In this document: in pieces, positions 41,401 through 49,872 of the stretch | How the letters are laid out: every line of letters begins with the position of its first letter | Numbering within the stretch: position 1 is the first letter of the stretch | From: Rutidosis leptorrhynchoides | Lineage: Eukaryota; Streptophyta; Magnoliopsida; Asterales; Asteraceae | NCBI RefSeq assembly: GCF_046630445.1 | Contig: NC_092333.1 | Span: forward strand, 104,951,501 to 105,015,500 | Length of the DNA stretch: 64,000 nt | Direction: 5' to 3' | Notes under the pieces: model-generated | Database searches by the model: none | Seen by the model: the letters and a program-made list of their open reading frames with translations, nothing else | What the model was told of the DNA's origin: nothing | Translations under genes and position numbers: made by a program

Positions 41401-41716
41401 ACTTAAATAAGGACGAGATTTGGAGTCCATGCTTGTATGATATTGTGTAAAAACTGCATTCAAGAAACTTATTTTGTTGTAACATATTTGTATTGTAAAC
41501 CATTATGTAATGGTCGTGTGTAAACAGGATATTTTAGATTATCATTATTTGATAATCTACGTAAAGCTTTTTAAAACCTTTATCTATGAAATAAAGGTTA
41601 TGGTTTGTTTTAAAAATGAATGCAGTCTTTGAAAAATGTCTCATATAGAGGTCAAAACCTCGCAACGAAATCAATTAATATGGAACGTTTTTAATCAATA
41701 AGAACGGGACATTTCA
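38464..41716 (+). repeat. 5' LTR of element B
   Basis: 3,253 bp, TGTAGTGACCC...GGGACATTTCA, with no long AT tract. Very similar to 58237-61494. Confidence 0.93.
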
Positions 41717-41718
41717 GT

Positions 41719-41730
41719 TGGTTTCCGAGC
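41719..41730 (+). other. Primer-binding site of element B
   Basis: TGGTTTCCGAGC, two bases after the LTR. It differs from the A and D PBS by A to T at position 5, so priming may be weaker. Confidence 0.75.
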
Positions 41731-41793
41731 GTTGGTCTTAGAGAACCAGAATTTTGCATTAGTGTGTCTTATCGAGTTTGTTAGGATGCATTA

Positions 41794-42664
41794 GTGAGTC
41801 TGGACTTCGACCGTGTTTACTTGAAAAATGATTGCTTAACAAATTTTGTTGGAAACTATATATTTTTAACATGTGAATATTATGTGATATATTAATCTCT
41901 TAACGCGTTTGATATTATGTGATAGATGTCTACCTCTAGAACAAGTCCCATTGACTCACCTACTAATATTGAAGAGTCAAATGTAAATTGGAATGATTCG
42001 TGGACTGATTCACAAGTTCCCGAAGAGGAACCGGAAGAAGAGTCGGAACCGGAAGAAGAATCGGAACCGGAAGAAGAATCGGAACCGGATGAAGAAATAG
42101 AACCGGTGGGGGAAATAATAAAACGGTTAAGTAAAAGAAAATCCTCAACCAACCAACCAAGGTTAATTATGGTCAATGGTGTTTCCGCCAAGGAAGTAAA
42201 ATATTGGGAGGATTACCAATTCTCCGATGAATCGGATTCCGACGAGAATTCCGATGATGTTATAGAAATTACCCCAACTGAATTTAAAAAGGCAAAAGAA
42301 AATAATAAGAGAAAGGGCATAAAAATAGAGAAATCTAATTCCAACCCCGATGAACTTTATATGTATCGTCAACCCCCGAAGTCCTTAAGTTGTAACAATG
42401 ACCCGGGAACCTCTAAACCACCAGGTTTTTCTAAACCAATGTGGATCACGACGGCTCGTATTAGGGGAACATCATATATCCCTAGAAACTTGGCAAAACG
42501 AACCAAAACCGAAGAAGAAGAAACAAGCGAGTCGAAATAAGATAGTTGTATTCTTGTGGTGTAATATATGTAATACAGTGTGCTTATGCTTTATGATATA
42601 TGTAAAAATTGCTTGTATTAATAAGTATTTTTTTTTATGAATCTAACTCTTGTCTATTTTACAG
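41794..42664 (+). other. Putative intron containing ORFX (element B)
   Basis: Donor-like TTA|GTGAGT at 41794, branch-like CTAAC at 42643-42647 and acceptor TCTATTTTACAG ending at 42664, 14 bases before the F-box ATG at 42679. All three signals are conserved in A and D. Splicing would place the F-box first on the mRNA; unspliced RNA would express ORFX. Confidence 0.5.
41926..42540 (+). CDS. ORFX: acidic accessory protein of element B (204 aa)
   Basis: Intact 204-codon gene starting about 200 bases after the PBS; the ATG opens MSTSRTSPIDSP, conserved with A. Residues 32-60 are tandem six-residue units of the EPEEES type, encoded by an 18-bp repeat. Residues 79-118 hold the most conserved block: LIMVNGVSAKE, KYWEDYQFSDES, then acidic SDENSDD followed by VIEI at 112-115, matching the hydrophobic core plus acidic/serine flank of a SUMO-interacting motif. 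Then a Lys-rich linker, DELYMYRQPP, PPGFSKPMWITTARIRGTS and the basic-acidic tail. No transmembrane or signal peptide. Function unknown; role in SUMO binding is inference only. Confidence 0.78.
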   Translation: MSTSRTSPIDSPTNIEESNVNWNDSWTDSQVPEEEPEEESEPEEESEPEEESEPDEEIEPVGEIIKRLSKRKSSTNQPRLIMVNGVSAKEVKYWEDYQFSDESDSDENSDDVIEITPTEFKKAKENNKRKGIKIEKSNSNPDELYMYRQPPKSLSCNNDPGTSKPPGFSKPMWITTARIRGTSYIPRNLAKRTKTEEEETSESK

Positions 42665-42678
42665 TATAAAAACACAAA

Positions 42679-43362
42679 ATGGATAGACAACCCAATATTT
42701 TAAGAGACCTACCCGGAGACATGATTGATGAAATCTTGTCTAGAGTCGGTCAGAATTCTTCGGCACAACTATTTAAGGCGAGATCAGTTTGTAAGACATT
42801 CGAAGAACGTTCCAAGAATGCCTTGGTTTATAAAAGGCTTTCGTTCGAAAGATGGGGGAAATCACATTGGGAAATCCATAAGTTACGATGTGTTTACTTT
42901 GACGCATATATTGCGGGGAACCCAAATGCTATTTTACGCAATGGGTTAAGAAATTATTTTGACTCAATATATCCGAATATTGGACTTCGTGATTTAGAAA
43001 AAGCGGCTAACATGCAACATAAAGAAGCATGTTATGCTTACGGATTAGTAATGTTCGCTTCTCACCAAAGTGAGAACAAGAACATTGGGCTACAACTATT
43101 AAACAAAACGTTCCCACAAGTGACGGAGTCGGTAATTGGGGTAAGAAATGAGGTTTTTAGATTGTTACGGGACTGTTGGACATTACGTAACCCTCGTCCC
43201 TTTGACGACGTTACAACACGCTGTCTTATCAACGACCATAACGGTTATGTTCCACAAGACCAAGGATGGGAAGTAATCCTAGTAAAACCAGAATGCATGA
43301 CTTGTTTCTGGACGTATGAATTACGTGTCTTTATTGCCTTTGCTGAACGACTTGTGTACTAG
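42679..43362 (+). CDS. F-box/Sel1-like accessory protein of element B (227 aa)
   Basis: Intact frame, [20 protein letters not shown]... The F-box occupies about residues 6-50 ([32 protein letters not shown]). A Sel1/TPR-like segment (about 75-150) follows, with GNPNAILRNGLRNYF, LRDLEKAANMQHKEACYAYG and IGLQLLNK. The C-terminus has VKPECMTCFWTYELRVF. This order resembles plant F-box proteins of the At2g35280-like type, from memory of the family rather than a search. F-box proteins bring substrates to SKP1-CUL1 ubiquitin ligases; that role here is inferred. It lies between ORFX and gag, with an acceptor-like site 14 bases upstream. A and D have homologues, so it travels with the element. Likely captured from a host gene, without introns. 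Confidence 0.83.
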   Translation: MDRQPNILRDLPGDMIDEILSRVGQNSSAQLFKARSVCKTFEERSKNALVYKRLSFERWGKSHWEIHKLRCVYFDAYIAGNPNAILRNGLRNYFDSIYPNIGLRDLEKAANMQHKEACYAYGLVMFASHQSENKNIGLQLLNKTFPQVTESVIGVRNEVFRLLRDCWTLRNPRPFDDVTTRCLINDHNGYVPQDQGWEVILVKPECMTCFWTYELRVFIAFAERLVY

Positions 43363-43703
43363 CTAGAATTATCTTCACAACCATCTTGTATCAAATTTAT
43401 TGTGTGCTATATTTCATGCTATATGTAAAATAAGCGGTATTGTAAGTTTGTAAAATATTGTGTAAAAGTTTGAACGCGAAATATTATTATAATCAGTTTT
43501 TCATATAGAATTGTAGTAGTTGAATTGCATATTAGCTACTAAGTATGAACTTAACGGGTAGGTACTACCCGAATTTAAACTTATAAAACGCTAATATGAA
43601 GAAAAAGCTTTTATAAATGAGTTCATATTATGCTACGAAATACTATTAACTACTCTTAATATTCTGTATGATTAACTTGTTCCATTTAACTATTTTGAAG
43701 GAA
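43363..43703 (+). other. Spacer between F-box gene and gag of element B
   Basis: 340 bases, AT-rich, no gene. Holds the inverted junction motif at 43553-43571. Just before the gag ATG is an ACTATTTTGAAG|G sequence that could act as a weak splice acceptor, also present in D (GGCTATTTTGAAGG). Confidence 0.6.
43553..43571 (+). repeat. Internal junction-motif copy between F-box gene and gag (B)
   Basis: AACGGGTAGGTACTACCCG. The first 13 bases equal the motif abutting the 3' LTR at 58224-58236. The 17-base core is a perfect inverted repeat with arms CGGGTAG/CTACCCG and loop GTA. Confidence 0.7.
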
Positions 43704-44134
43704 ATGGCACCGACTACTCGACACACCGTGAATATGAATGAAGAGGAATTCCGTACTTTTCTAGCTTCAAACATAGCCGCAGTACAGGCTGCGCTACATA
43801 CCAACAATAACCTTGGATCTAGCAGTACAGGAAATCGTGTAGGATGCACCTACAAAGAATTCACTGCCTGCAAACCTTTGGAATTTGATGGAACCGAAGG
43901 ACCGATCGGATTGAAACGGTGGACCGAGAAGGTTGAATCGGTGTTTGCCATAAGTAAGTGTACTGAAGAGGACAAAGTGAAGTACGCTACGCATACCTTC
44001 ACAGGTTCTGCGTTAACGTGGTGGAATACCTATCTAGAGCAAGTGGGACAAGACGATGCGTACGCACTACTGTGGTCAGCATTCAAGCACTTGATGAACG
44101 AGAAGTACCGTCCCAGAACCGAGGTCAATAAGCT
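43704..44134 (+). CDS. Gag N-terminus of element B (interrupted by C)
   Basis: Starts at ATG 43704 (MAPTTRHTVNMNEEEFRTF). It includes the capsid start (YKEFTACKPLEFDGTEG, WTEKVESVFAISKC, ALTWWNTYLEQVGQ, NEKYRPRTEV), the retrotransposon gag domain that packages genomic RNA. Element C interrupts it after codon ~143; the AAGCT duplication lets the frame resume exactly at 54058. As it stands, the frame runs into C's LTR and ends at a chance stop at 44220, so no full gag can be made. Confidence 0.88.
44130..44134 (+). repeat. Target-site duplication of C (left)
   Basis: AAGCT, repeated at 54053-54057. Confidence 0.95.
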
Positions 44135-45978
44135 TGATAAGGCTAAAAAGGAACATATATTTCATAGCATTATTCCCCAAGAAAGACAAGATTTTAGTTG
44201 CAATTGTTCCATTTTCAAGTAATAATCGGTTATATTAAATAAGTGCGAAGACAAAAGGCGAAAACGACGAATTGAAGACACAAAGGTCCAAAAAGCTCAA
44301 AAGTACAAGATACAATCAAAAAGGTTCAAATTATTGATGAAGAACGTCTAAAAATGACAAGAGTACAAGTTACAAAACGCAAAGTACAAGATATAAAATT
44401 GTACGAAAGGACGTTCGAAAATCCGGAACCGAGGCATGAACCAACTTTCAGCGCTCGACGCAACGGTGTAAAAATTACGAGTCAACTATGCACAAGAATA
44501 AAATATAATATTTAAATAAATCATAATAAGAATAATATTAAATAATAAAAAGTTGTTAATTGAGCATAGTTCAGGGGTCGTAAATAAAAATTCAATTTAT
44601 AATTTGGCCTATAAAAGGAACGATTGTAACGATGAGAAGGAAGAGATTTTTTTTTCGATCTTTTTTTTTCTTCTATCTTTTTCTTATTTTTCTATCTATA
44701 AATATCAATATCTATATTTATAATTCTCTATCATAATGTTAATGTAATCAGATATAACAATAATCTTAATTTTAATTTTAAATTATGATAATAATAAGAT
44801 TTATGATAGAGATCGTTTGAGTGTGTAAGTCGAAATTCTGTCCGTGTAACGCTACGCTATTTTTAATCATTGTAAGTTATGTTCAACCTTTTTACATTAA
44901 TGTATCGTAACTAAGTTATTATTATGCTTATTTGAGCCGAAGTAATCGTGATGTTGGGCTAAAATATTAAGAAGGGGTTATTGAACTTTGGACCATAATT
45001 AAGGTTTGGGCAAAAGACCGACACTTGTGGAAATTGAACTATTGACTATTAATAGATGGGGGGTATTGTCTAATTGAGTGACAACTCATTGGAGTCTGTC
45101 GAACCTATCTTCAAATTAATTAACCTAATAATTAATAATGATTATGGTTGTCCTATTTAGTGATGTTCATATGGAATCTGTTATAATCATTTAATTAATC
45201 AATTGGGTTGGGTAATTGATTATTCATTCTGATCAAGTGGATGAATTAATATTCATAAACTAATTAAAACAGGGGTGGATTACATACAGTGATAACTGGT
45301 GTAATTGTTGACAGAAGTGATAACTGCGTCACAGTTTAAATCCTTAATCAGTTGGAATATTTGACTTCGGGTATAAGGGTAATTTGACGAGGATACTCGC
45401 ACTTTATTTTTATGACCGATGGACTATTATGGACAAAAACCAGATAGACGTATCAAATAAACCAGGACAAAGGACAATTAACCCATGGTAATAAATTAAA
45501 ATCAACACGTCAAACATCATGATTACGGAAGTTTAAATAAGCATAATTCTTTTATTATATTTCTCATCGTATCTTTATTTACTGTCATTTTATTACTCGC
45601 AATTTTATTTACTGTCATTTTATTTATTGTCATTATTTTACGCACTTTAATTATCGTCATTTATCTTTACGCTTAAAATATAGAATCGACAAACCGGTCA
45701 TTAAACGGTAAAACCCCCCTTTTATAATAATATTACTACTTATATAATTATATATATTTTGTATAAATATAGTTAAAAATATAGTAAGTATCACCAGCTC
45801 CCTGTGGAACGAACCGGACTTACTAAAAACTACACTACTCTACGATTAGGTACACTGCCTATAGTGTTGTAGCAAGGTTTAGGTATATCCCATCCGTAAA
45901 TTAATAAAACTTGTGTCATATTTTGTAGTATTTTGTATTAAAAATAATACTATTTCGTACCCTCACGCTACATCATCA
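44135..45978 (+). repeat. 5' LTR of element C
   Basis: TGATAAGGC...CATCATCA, 1,844 bp. A TATA box (TATAAAAG) lies at 44610-44617, so transcription probably begins near 44640. Downstream is a T-rich tract. The 3' part has the repeated (T)TTACTGTCATTTT/CTCGCAATTTT block and CCCTGTGGAACGAACCGG. Confidence 0.95.
44610..44617 (+). promoter_or_regulatory. TATA box of element C LTR
   Basis: TATAAAAG in GGCCTATAAAAGGAACG, 475 bases into the LTR; the same offset is kept in the 3' LTR (52684-52691). Likely the polymerase II core promoter. Confidence 0.75.
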
Positions 45979-45984
45979 AGTTTT

Positions 45985-46002
45985 TGGCGCCGCTGCCGGG
46001 GA
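45985..46002 (+). other. Primer-binding site of element C (Asp-tRNA type)
   Basis: TGGCGCCGCTGCCGGGGA, six bases after the LTR. Matches the PBS TGGCGCCGTTGCCGGGGA common in plant Athila/Tat elements, except one base. Confidence 0.85.
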
Positions 46003-47127
46003 GCGCTAAAACGCTATATTTTTAATTATAATAATATTGAAATAAAATATAATAATATAATAATATTGAAATAGAATATAATAATATAATAATATTGAAA
46101 TAGAATATAATAATATAATAATATTTAGTAAATTTTAAAAAAGTGGTATTTATTAAATACTTTAGGGGTATATTATGTAACTTATAATTAATAATTGCTA
46201 TCATGTCGCTTTCATGTGAATAGTAAATTAATTAATTTATTTTCATTTACTATTCATGAATAGTAAATGAATTAAAAAAAAAAAGTTTTAAAAAAAATTA
46301 TAATTATAAAAAAATTATTAATTTAGAAAAAAAAAATCGTTTTAAAAAAAAAATTTGTAAAAAAAAAAAAAATCGTTTTTTTTTTTTTTTTAATTTTAAA
46401 AAAAAAAACGAAAAAAAAAAAATAAAAAAAAAAAAAACCAAAACGTAAAAAAAAAAAACGTAAAAAAAAAAAAAAAAAAAACGTAAAAAAAAAAAAATTA
46501 TAAAAAAATATATTTTTAAAATTTTGTCTATAAAAAAAATGTTTTTTTTAGTTTTATTACCTTTAGATTTTTAGACTATAGTCGCAACTTTTAGTATTAA
46601 GTTTAGTTTTGCCATAGTTATTTTTACTTCTAGAATTTTTAGGCTTTGCCGTAAAATCCCTTAAGTGCTTATTCCTTAGACTAAGTTTTAGGTGCTTTAG
46701 AATTTTACGACGCCGTATTTCGCACTACTTTCTTATTTTTATTTTTCGACGCCTATTTTTCGACCTTTTATTTTTCGACATTTTTCGACGCGCAATCTAT
46801 TTCTTTCTTATTTCTCGCCATTCTAGTTTTTAGGACTTAGAATTTTTTTCTACTTCTTCTCTAAATTTCTTAAAATTACGAAAATTTATTTTAAGTGGTT
46901 AAATTGATAGACATCAAAATTTTCTGGTTCGTAGTAATAGTTGGATTTGTACGTGGACCGGGTTATTGGAGCCAAACAGTCCTCAATTATATTGAGACCA
47001 AACGAATCCTGCCCCTCTGCTGCATCTTTTGGCTATTCGAAACGTGGGCAAAATCAGAAAAGTCTATTGGTTGGATAACTTATTATAATTTTTCTTTCCT
47101 TTTTAAAACTAATAGGATATTCAGTGA
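46003..47127 (+). other. Leader of element C with A-rich tract
   Basis: 1.1 kb between PBS and gag. Three near-identical 30-bp ATAATATAATAATATTGAAATAGAAT units lie at 46022-46115, and long A runs at about 46269-46510. A short frame at 46895-47176 overlaps the gag start and shows no recognisable domain. No gene is supported. Confidence 0.7.
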
Positions 47128-49872
47128 ATGCACCGAGCAAGACGTTCACCACCTTTTATACGTTCACCACCTGTAACTCGATCAAGACATCTAGCCAATA
47201 TTGTCGCCGTTGATTTTTTTTTAGAATCATCATCTAGTCGACCAAGAACTCCAACTCAAATTTCCGATAATCCATCTTTTGAACCCGACCTCACAATTGA
47301 GAATCCGGAGAATACTCAGGGACAATTCCGAGACCCTGATCCACTAATTATTCCTCCAGAACCACCAATCCTTCAAACAGAGATTGTTGAGGAAGAAACC
47401 ATTAAATTAGAAACCTCTAGTGATTCGGATACAACACTTCCAATCATGGAAAATCTGGAACCTCTAAGTATGGAAGATCGAATGAGAGCCACACCCACGG
47501 GCCAAGGTCACGCCATTATTAAGCCAGAAGTTAATGCGCCAGATTATGAAATCAAAGGACAAATTCTACACATGGTAACTAACCAATGCCAATTCAGTGG
47601 TGCACCGAATAAAGATCCTAACGAACACCTTCGTACGTTTAAAAGAATTTGTACACTATTCAAAATCCGAGAAGTGGAAGATGAGCAGATCTATCTCATG
47701 TTGTTTCCCTGGACTTTAAAGGGAGAAGCCAAAGATTGGTTAGAATCGTTACCTGAAGGGGCGATTGACACATGGGATGTTTTAGTTGAAAAATTTCTTA
47801 AACGATTCTTTCCGGCATCCAAAGCCGTGAGACTTCAAGGAGAAATTGTTACGTTCGCGCAAAATCCAAATGAAACATTATATGAGGCGTGGACAAGATT
47901 CGGAAGGATGTTGAGAGGATGTCCTCAACACGGATTAGATACTTTTCAAATAGTACAAATCTTCTATAAAGGCGTAGACATCGCCACACGAAAAGACATC
48001 GACATAACAGCTGGTGGTTCCATTATGAAGAAAACCGCAACTGAAGCTTACAAAATTATTGATAACACAGCCTCCCACTCTCATGAGTGGCATCAAGAAA
48101 AAGATATTTTTCGTTCATCTAAAGCGGCTAGAGCCGATTCTAGCCATGACTTTGATTCCGTTTCCGCAAAAATAGATGCTTTCGAAAGACGAATGGAAAA
48201 GATGAATAAAGATATTCACGCAATACGAATCAGTTGTGAGCAATGCGGTGGACCACACTTAATGAAAGACTGTCACATTGAACAAACGATGGAACAACGT
48301 GAGAATGTTGTCTACATGAACCAAAGGCTGGAAAATAGTTATCAGAATAATTATCAACCACCAAGGCCAAACTTCAATCGAAATCAAAACATTCTTTACA
48401 ATCCAAAAGGACCCGACAATAACTCGTATAACCAACAAGGTCCGAATAACCAACCAACTCAAAACAACACTTTCAATCAACAAAGACCTGGCTTGTATAA
48501 ACCACCACAACAAACCGACGAGAAGAAGTCAAATCTGGAAGAAGTGGTATTTAAGCTAGTTGAATCTCAAACACAATTTATTGAAACTCAAACCCAAACG
48601 AATGAGAGGTTTGAGCAGTCATTTAGAACTCAACAAGCTTCCATTTTGAATCTTGAAAAACACGTAGGTACTCTTGCTAGCATGATGAGTGAGAGGGAAC
48701 AAGGAAAGCTACCGAGTAATACTGAAGTAAATCCTCGGAATGAGAATGTTAATATGGTTTCAACGAATTCTGAAAAACCAGCACCAGAAGATGGGAAGGT
48801 TTTAGATGAGAGTAACAATGAAGAAGTTACACCACCACCACCCGAGTATGTAAAGCCAGTGGTGGCACCATACAAACCACCCATCCCATTTCCAAGAAAA
48901 GGAGTTGAGTATGAGCAAGTAATAGGTAATAAAGTTTGTGATACCTCTGGAAAGAAGAAGAAGAAGAATAAAAAAATGCAAGAAACAAAAGCCGTAGAAG
49001 TAAACCCGGTGAAGACAGTTCCACCAAAACCTCCTCCTAGGATAGGTGATCCGGGTGAATTTATTGTTCCTTGTCTACTTAGTGATTGTGTCATGTATGA
49101 TGCACTAGCAGATTTAGGTGCAAGTGTAAGTGTTATGCCTCTTTCCTTATATAAGAGATTAGGTGTAGGTAAGTTAAGTCCAACGGATATGAGTGTTCGA
49201 CTCTTTGATCAAACCATTAAGCACCCAGTTGGAATTGCTGACAACCTACCCGTTCAAGTAGGCAATTTAACCTTTCTAGTCGAATTTATTGTCATTGACA
49301 TAGAAGAGGACCCAAACATTCCTCTAATTTTAGGTCGGCCATTCTTAGCGTCCACCGGGGCGTTATTTGATGTAGGAAATGGAAGAATGACACTTAAAAG
49401 TGGTAACAAATCTATCACCTTTATGATTCGAAAGTCTAAATCTCCACCAACTAAAACCGTTGAACCAGTAAAAACGATTGGTAATAACCATGTTGTTTTA
49501 CCAACTCCAACGGTAGTGCTTAGCAATAATAAAACGCCTAAGTGTGGGGAAAATGAAGTAACACCTAATGATGACATGATAACAAAGAACCCCGTTATTG
49601 ATACGAAATTAAATGACCCCGTTATTAACAGTTCAATGAAGAAACTTTTTAAACGGGCTATTGATGCTAGAAGTAAGGGGAACTTTAAGTTATGTAACCG
49701 GTTAGTATCCAATCTGTCGCCTAAAGAAAGGGAGAAACTAGTTGAATTTTGGGATATTACGGAAGAAGCCGACCAATGGCTTAAAGAAAAAGTCACGGAT
49801 ATGCAAGTTGATTATGGACCAAGAGAAATTGACGATGAAGTTAATCACAATTTTGACACCACAGCTACCTAA
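47128..49872 (+). CDS. Gag-protease of element C (914 aa)
   Basis: A single intact frame. The N-terminal ~130 residues are Ser/Pro/Glu-rich. The gag/capsid domain (about 145-330) has FSGAPNKDPNEHLRTFKRIC, LKGEAKDWLESLPEG, WDVLVEKFLKRFFP and ETLYEAWTRFGRMLRGCPQH. A zinc knuckle CEQCGGPHLMKDC (CX2CX3HX4C) lies near 371-383. A Gln/Asn-rich linker and short coiled coil (FRTQQASILNLEKHVGTLAS) follow. The aspartic protease near 660-755 has ADLGASVSVMP, the Athila-type DLGAS active site, and IPLILGRPFL. The last ~130 residues (KKLFKRAIDARSKGNFKLCN) have no known domain and replace the RT expected next. Gag would form the particle and the protease would process it; polymerase must come from elsewhere. 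Confidence 0.92.
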   Translation: MHRARRSPPFIRSPPVTRSRHLANIVAVDFFLESSSSRPRTPTQISDNPSFEPDLTIENPENTQGQFRDPDPLIIPPEPPILQTEIVEEETIKLETSSDSDTTLPIMENLEPLSMEDRMRATPTGQGHAIIKPEVNAPDYEIKGQILHMVTNQCQFSGAPNKDPNEHLRTFKRICTLFKIREVEDEQIYLMLFPWTLKGEAKDWLESLPEGAIDTWDVLVEKFLKRFFPASKAVRLQGEIVTFAQNPNETLYEAWTRFGRMLRGCPQHGLDTFQIVQIFYKGVDIATRKDIDITAGGSIMKKTATEAYKIIDNTASHSHEWHQEKDIFRSSKAARADSSHDFDSVSAKIDAFERRMEKMNKDIHAIRISCEQCGGPHLMKDCHIEQTMEQRENVVYMNQRLENSYQNNYQPPRPNFNRNQNILYNPKGPDNNSYNQQGPNNQPTQNNTFNQQRPGLYKPPQQTDEKKSNLEEVVFKLVESQTQFIETQTQTNERFEQSFRTQQASILNLEKHVGTLASMMSEREQGKLPSNTEVNPRNENVNMVSTNSEKPAPEDGKVLDESNNEEVTPPPPEYVKPVVAPYKPPIPFPRKGVEYEQVIGNKVCDTSGKKKKKNKKMQETKAVEVNPVKTVPPKPPPRIGDPGEFIVPCLLSDCVMYDALADLGASVSVMPLSLYKRLGVGKLSPTDMSVRLFDQTIKHPVGIADNLPVQVGNLTFLVEFIVIDIEEDPNIPLILGRPFLASTGALFDVGNGRMTLKSGNKSITFMIRKSKSPPTKTVEPVKTIGNNHVVLPTPTVVLSNNKTPKCGENEVTPNDDMITKNPVIDTKLNDPVINSSMKKLFKRAIDARSKGNFKLCNRLVSNLSPKEREKLVEFWDITEEADQWLKEKVTDMQVDYGPREIDDEVNHNFDTTAT

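Noticed and set aside
48630-49094. 154-codon minus-strand frame opposite element C's gag-protease
   Set aside because: Antisense shadow of the well-supported 914-aa gene.
49254-49796. 180-codon minus-strand frame
   Set aside because: Antisense shadow of the protease and tail of element C.
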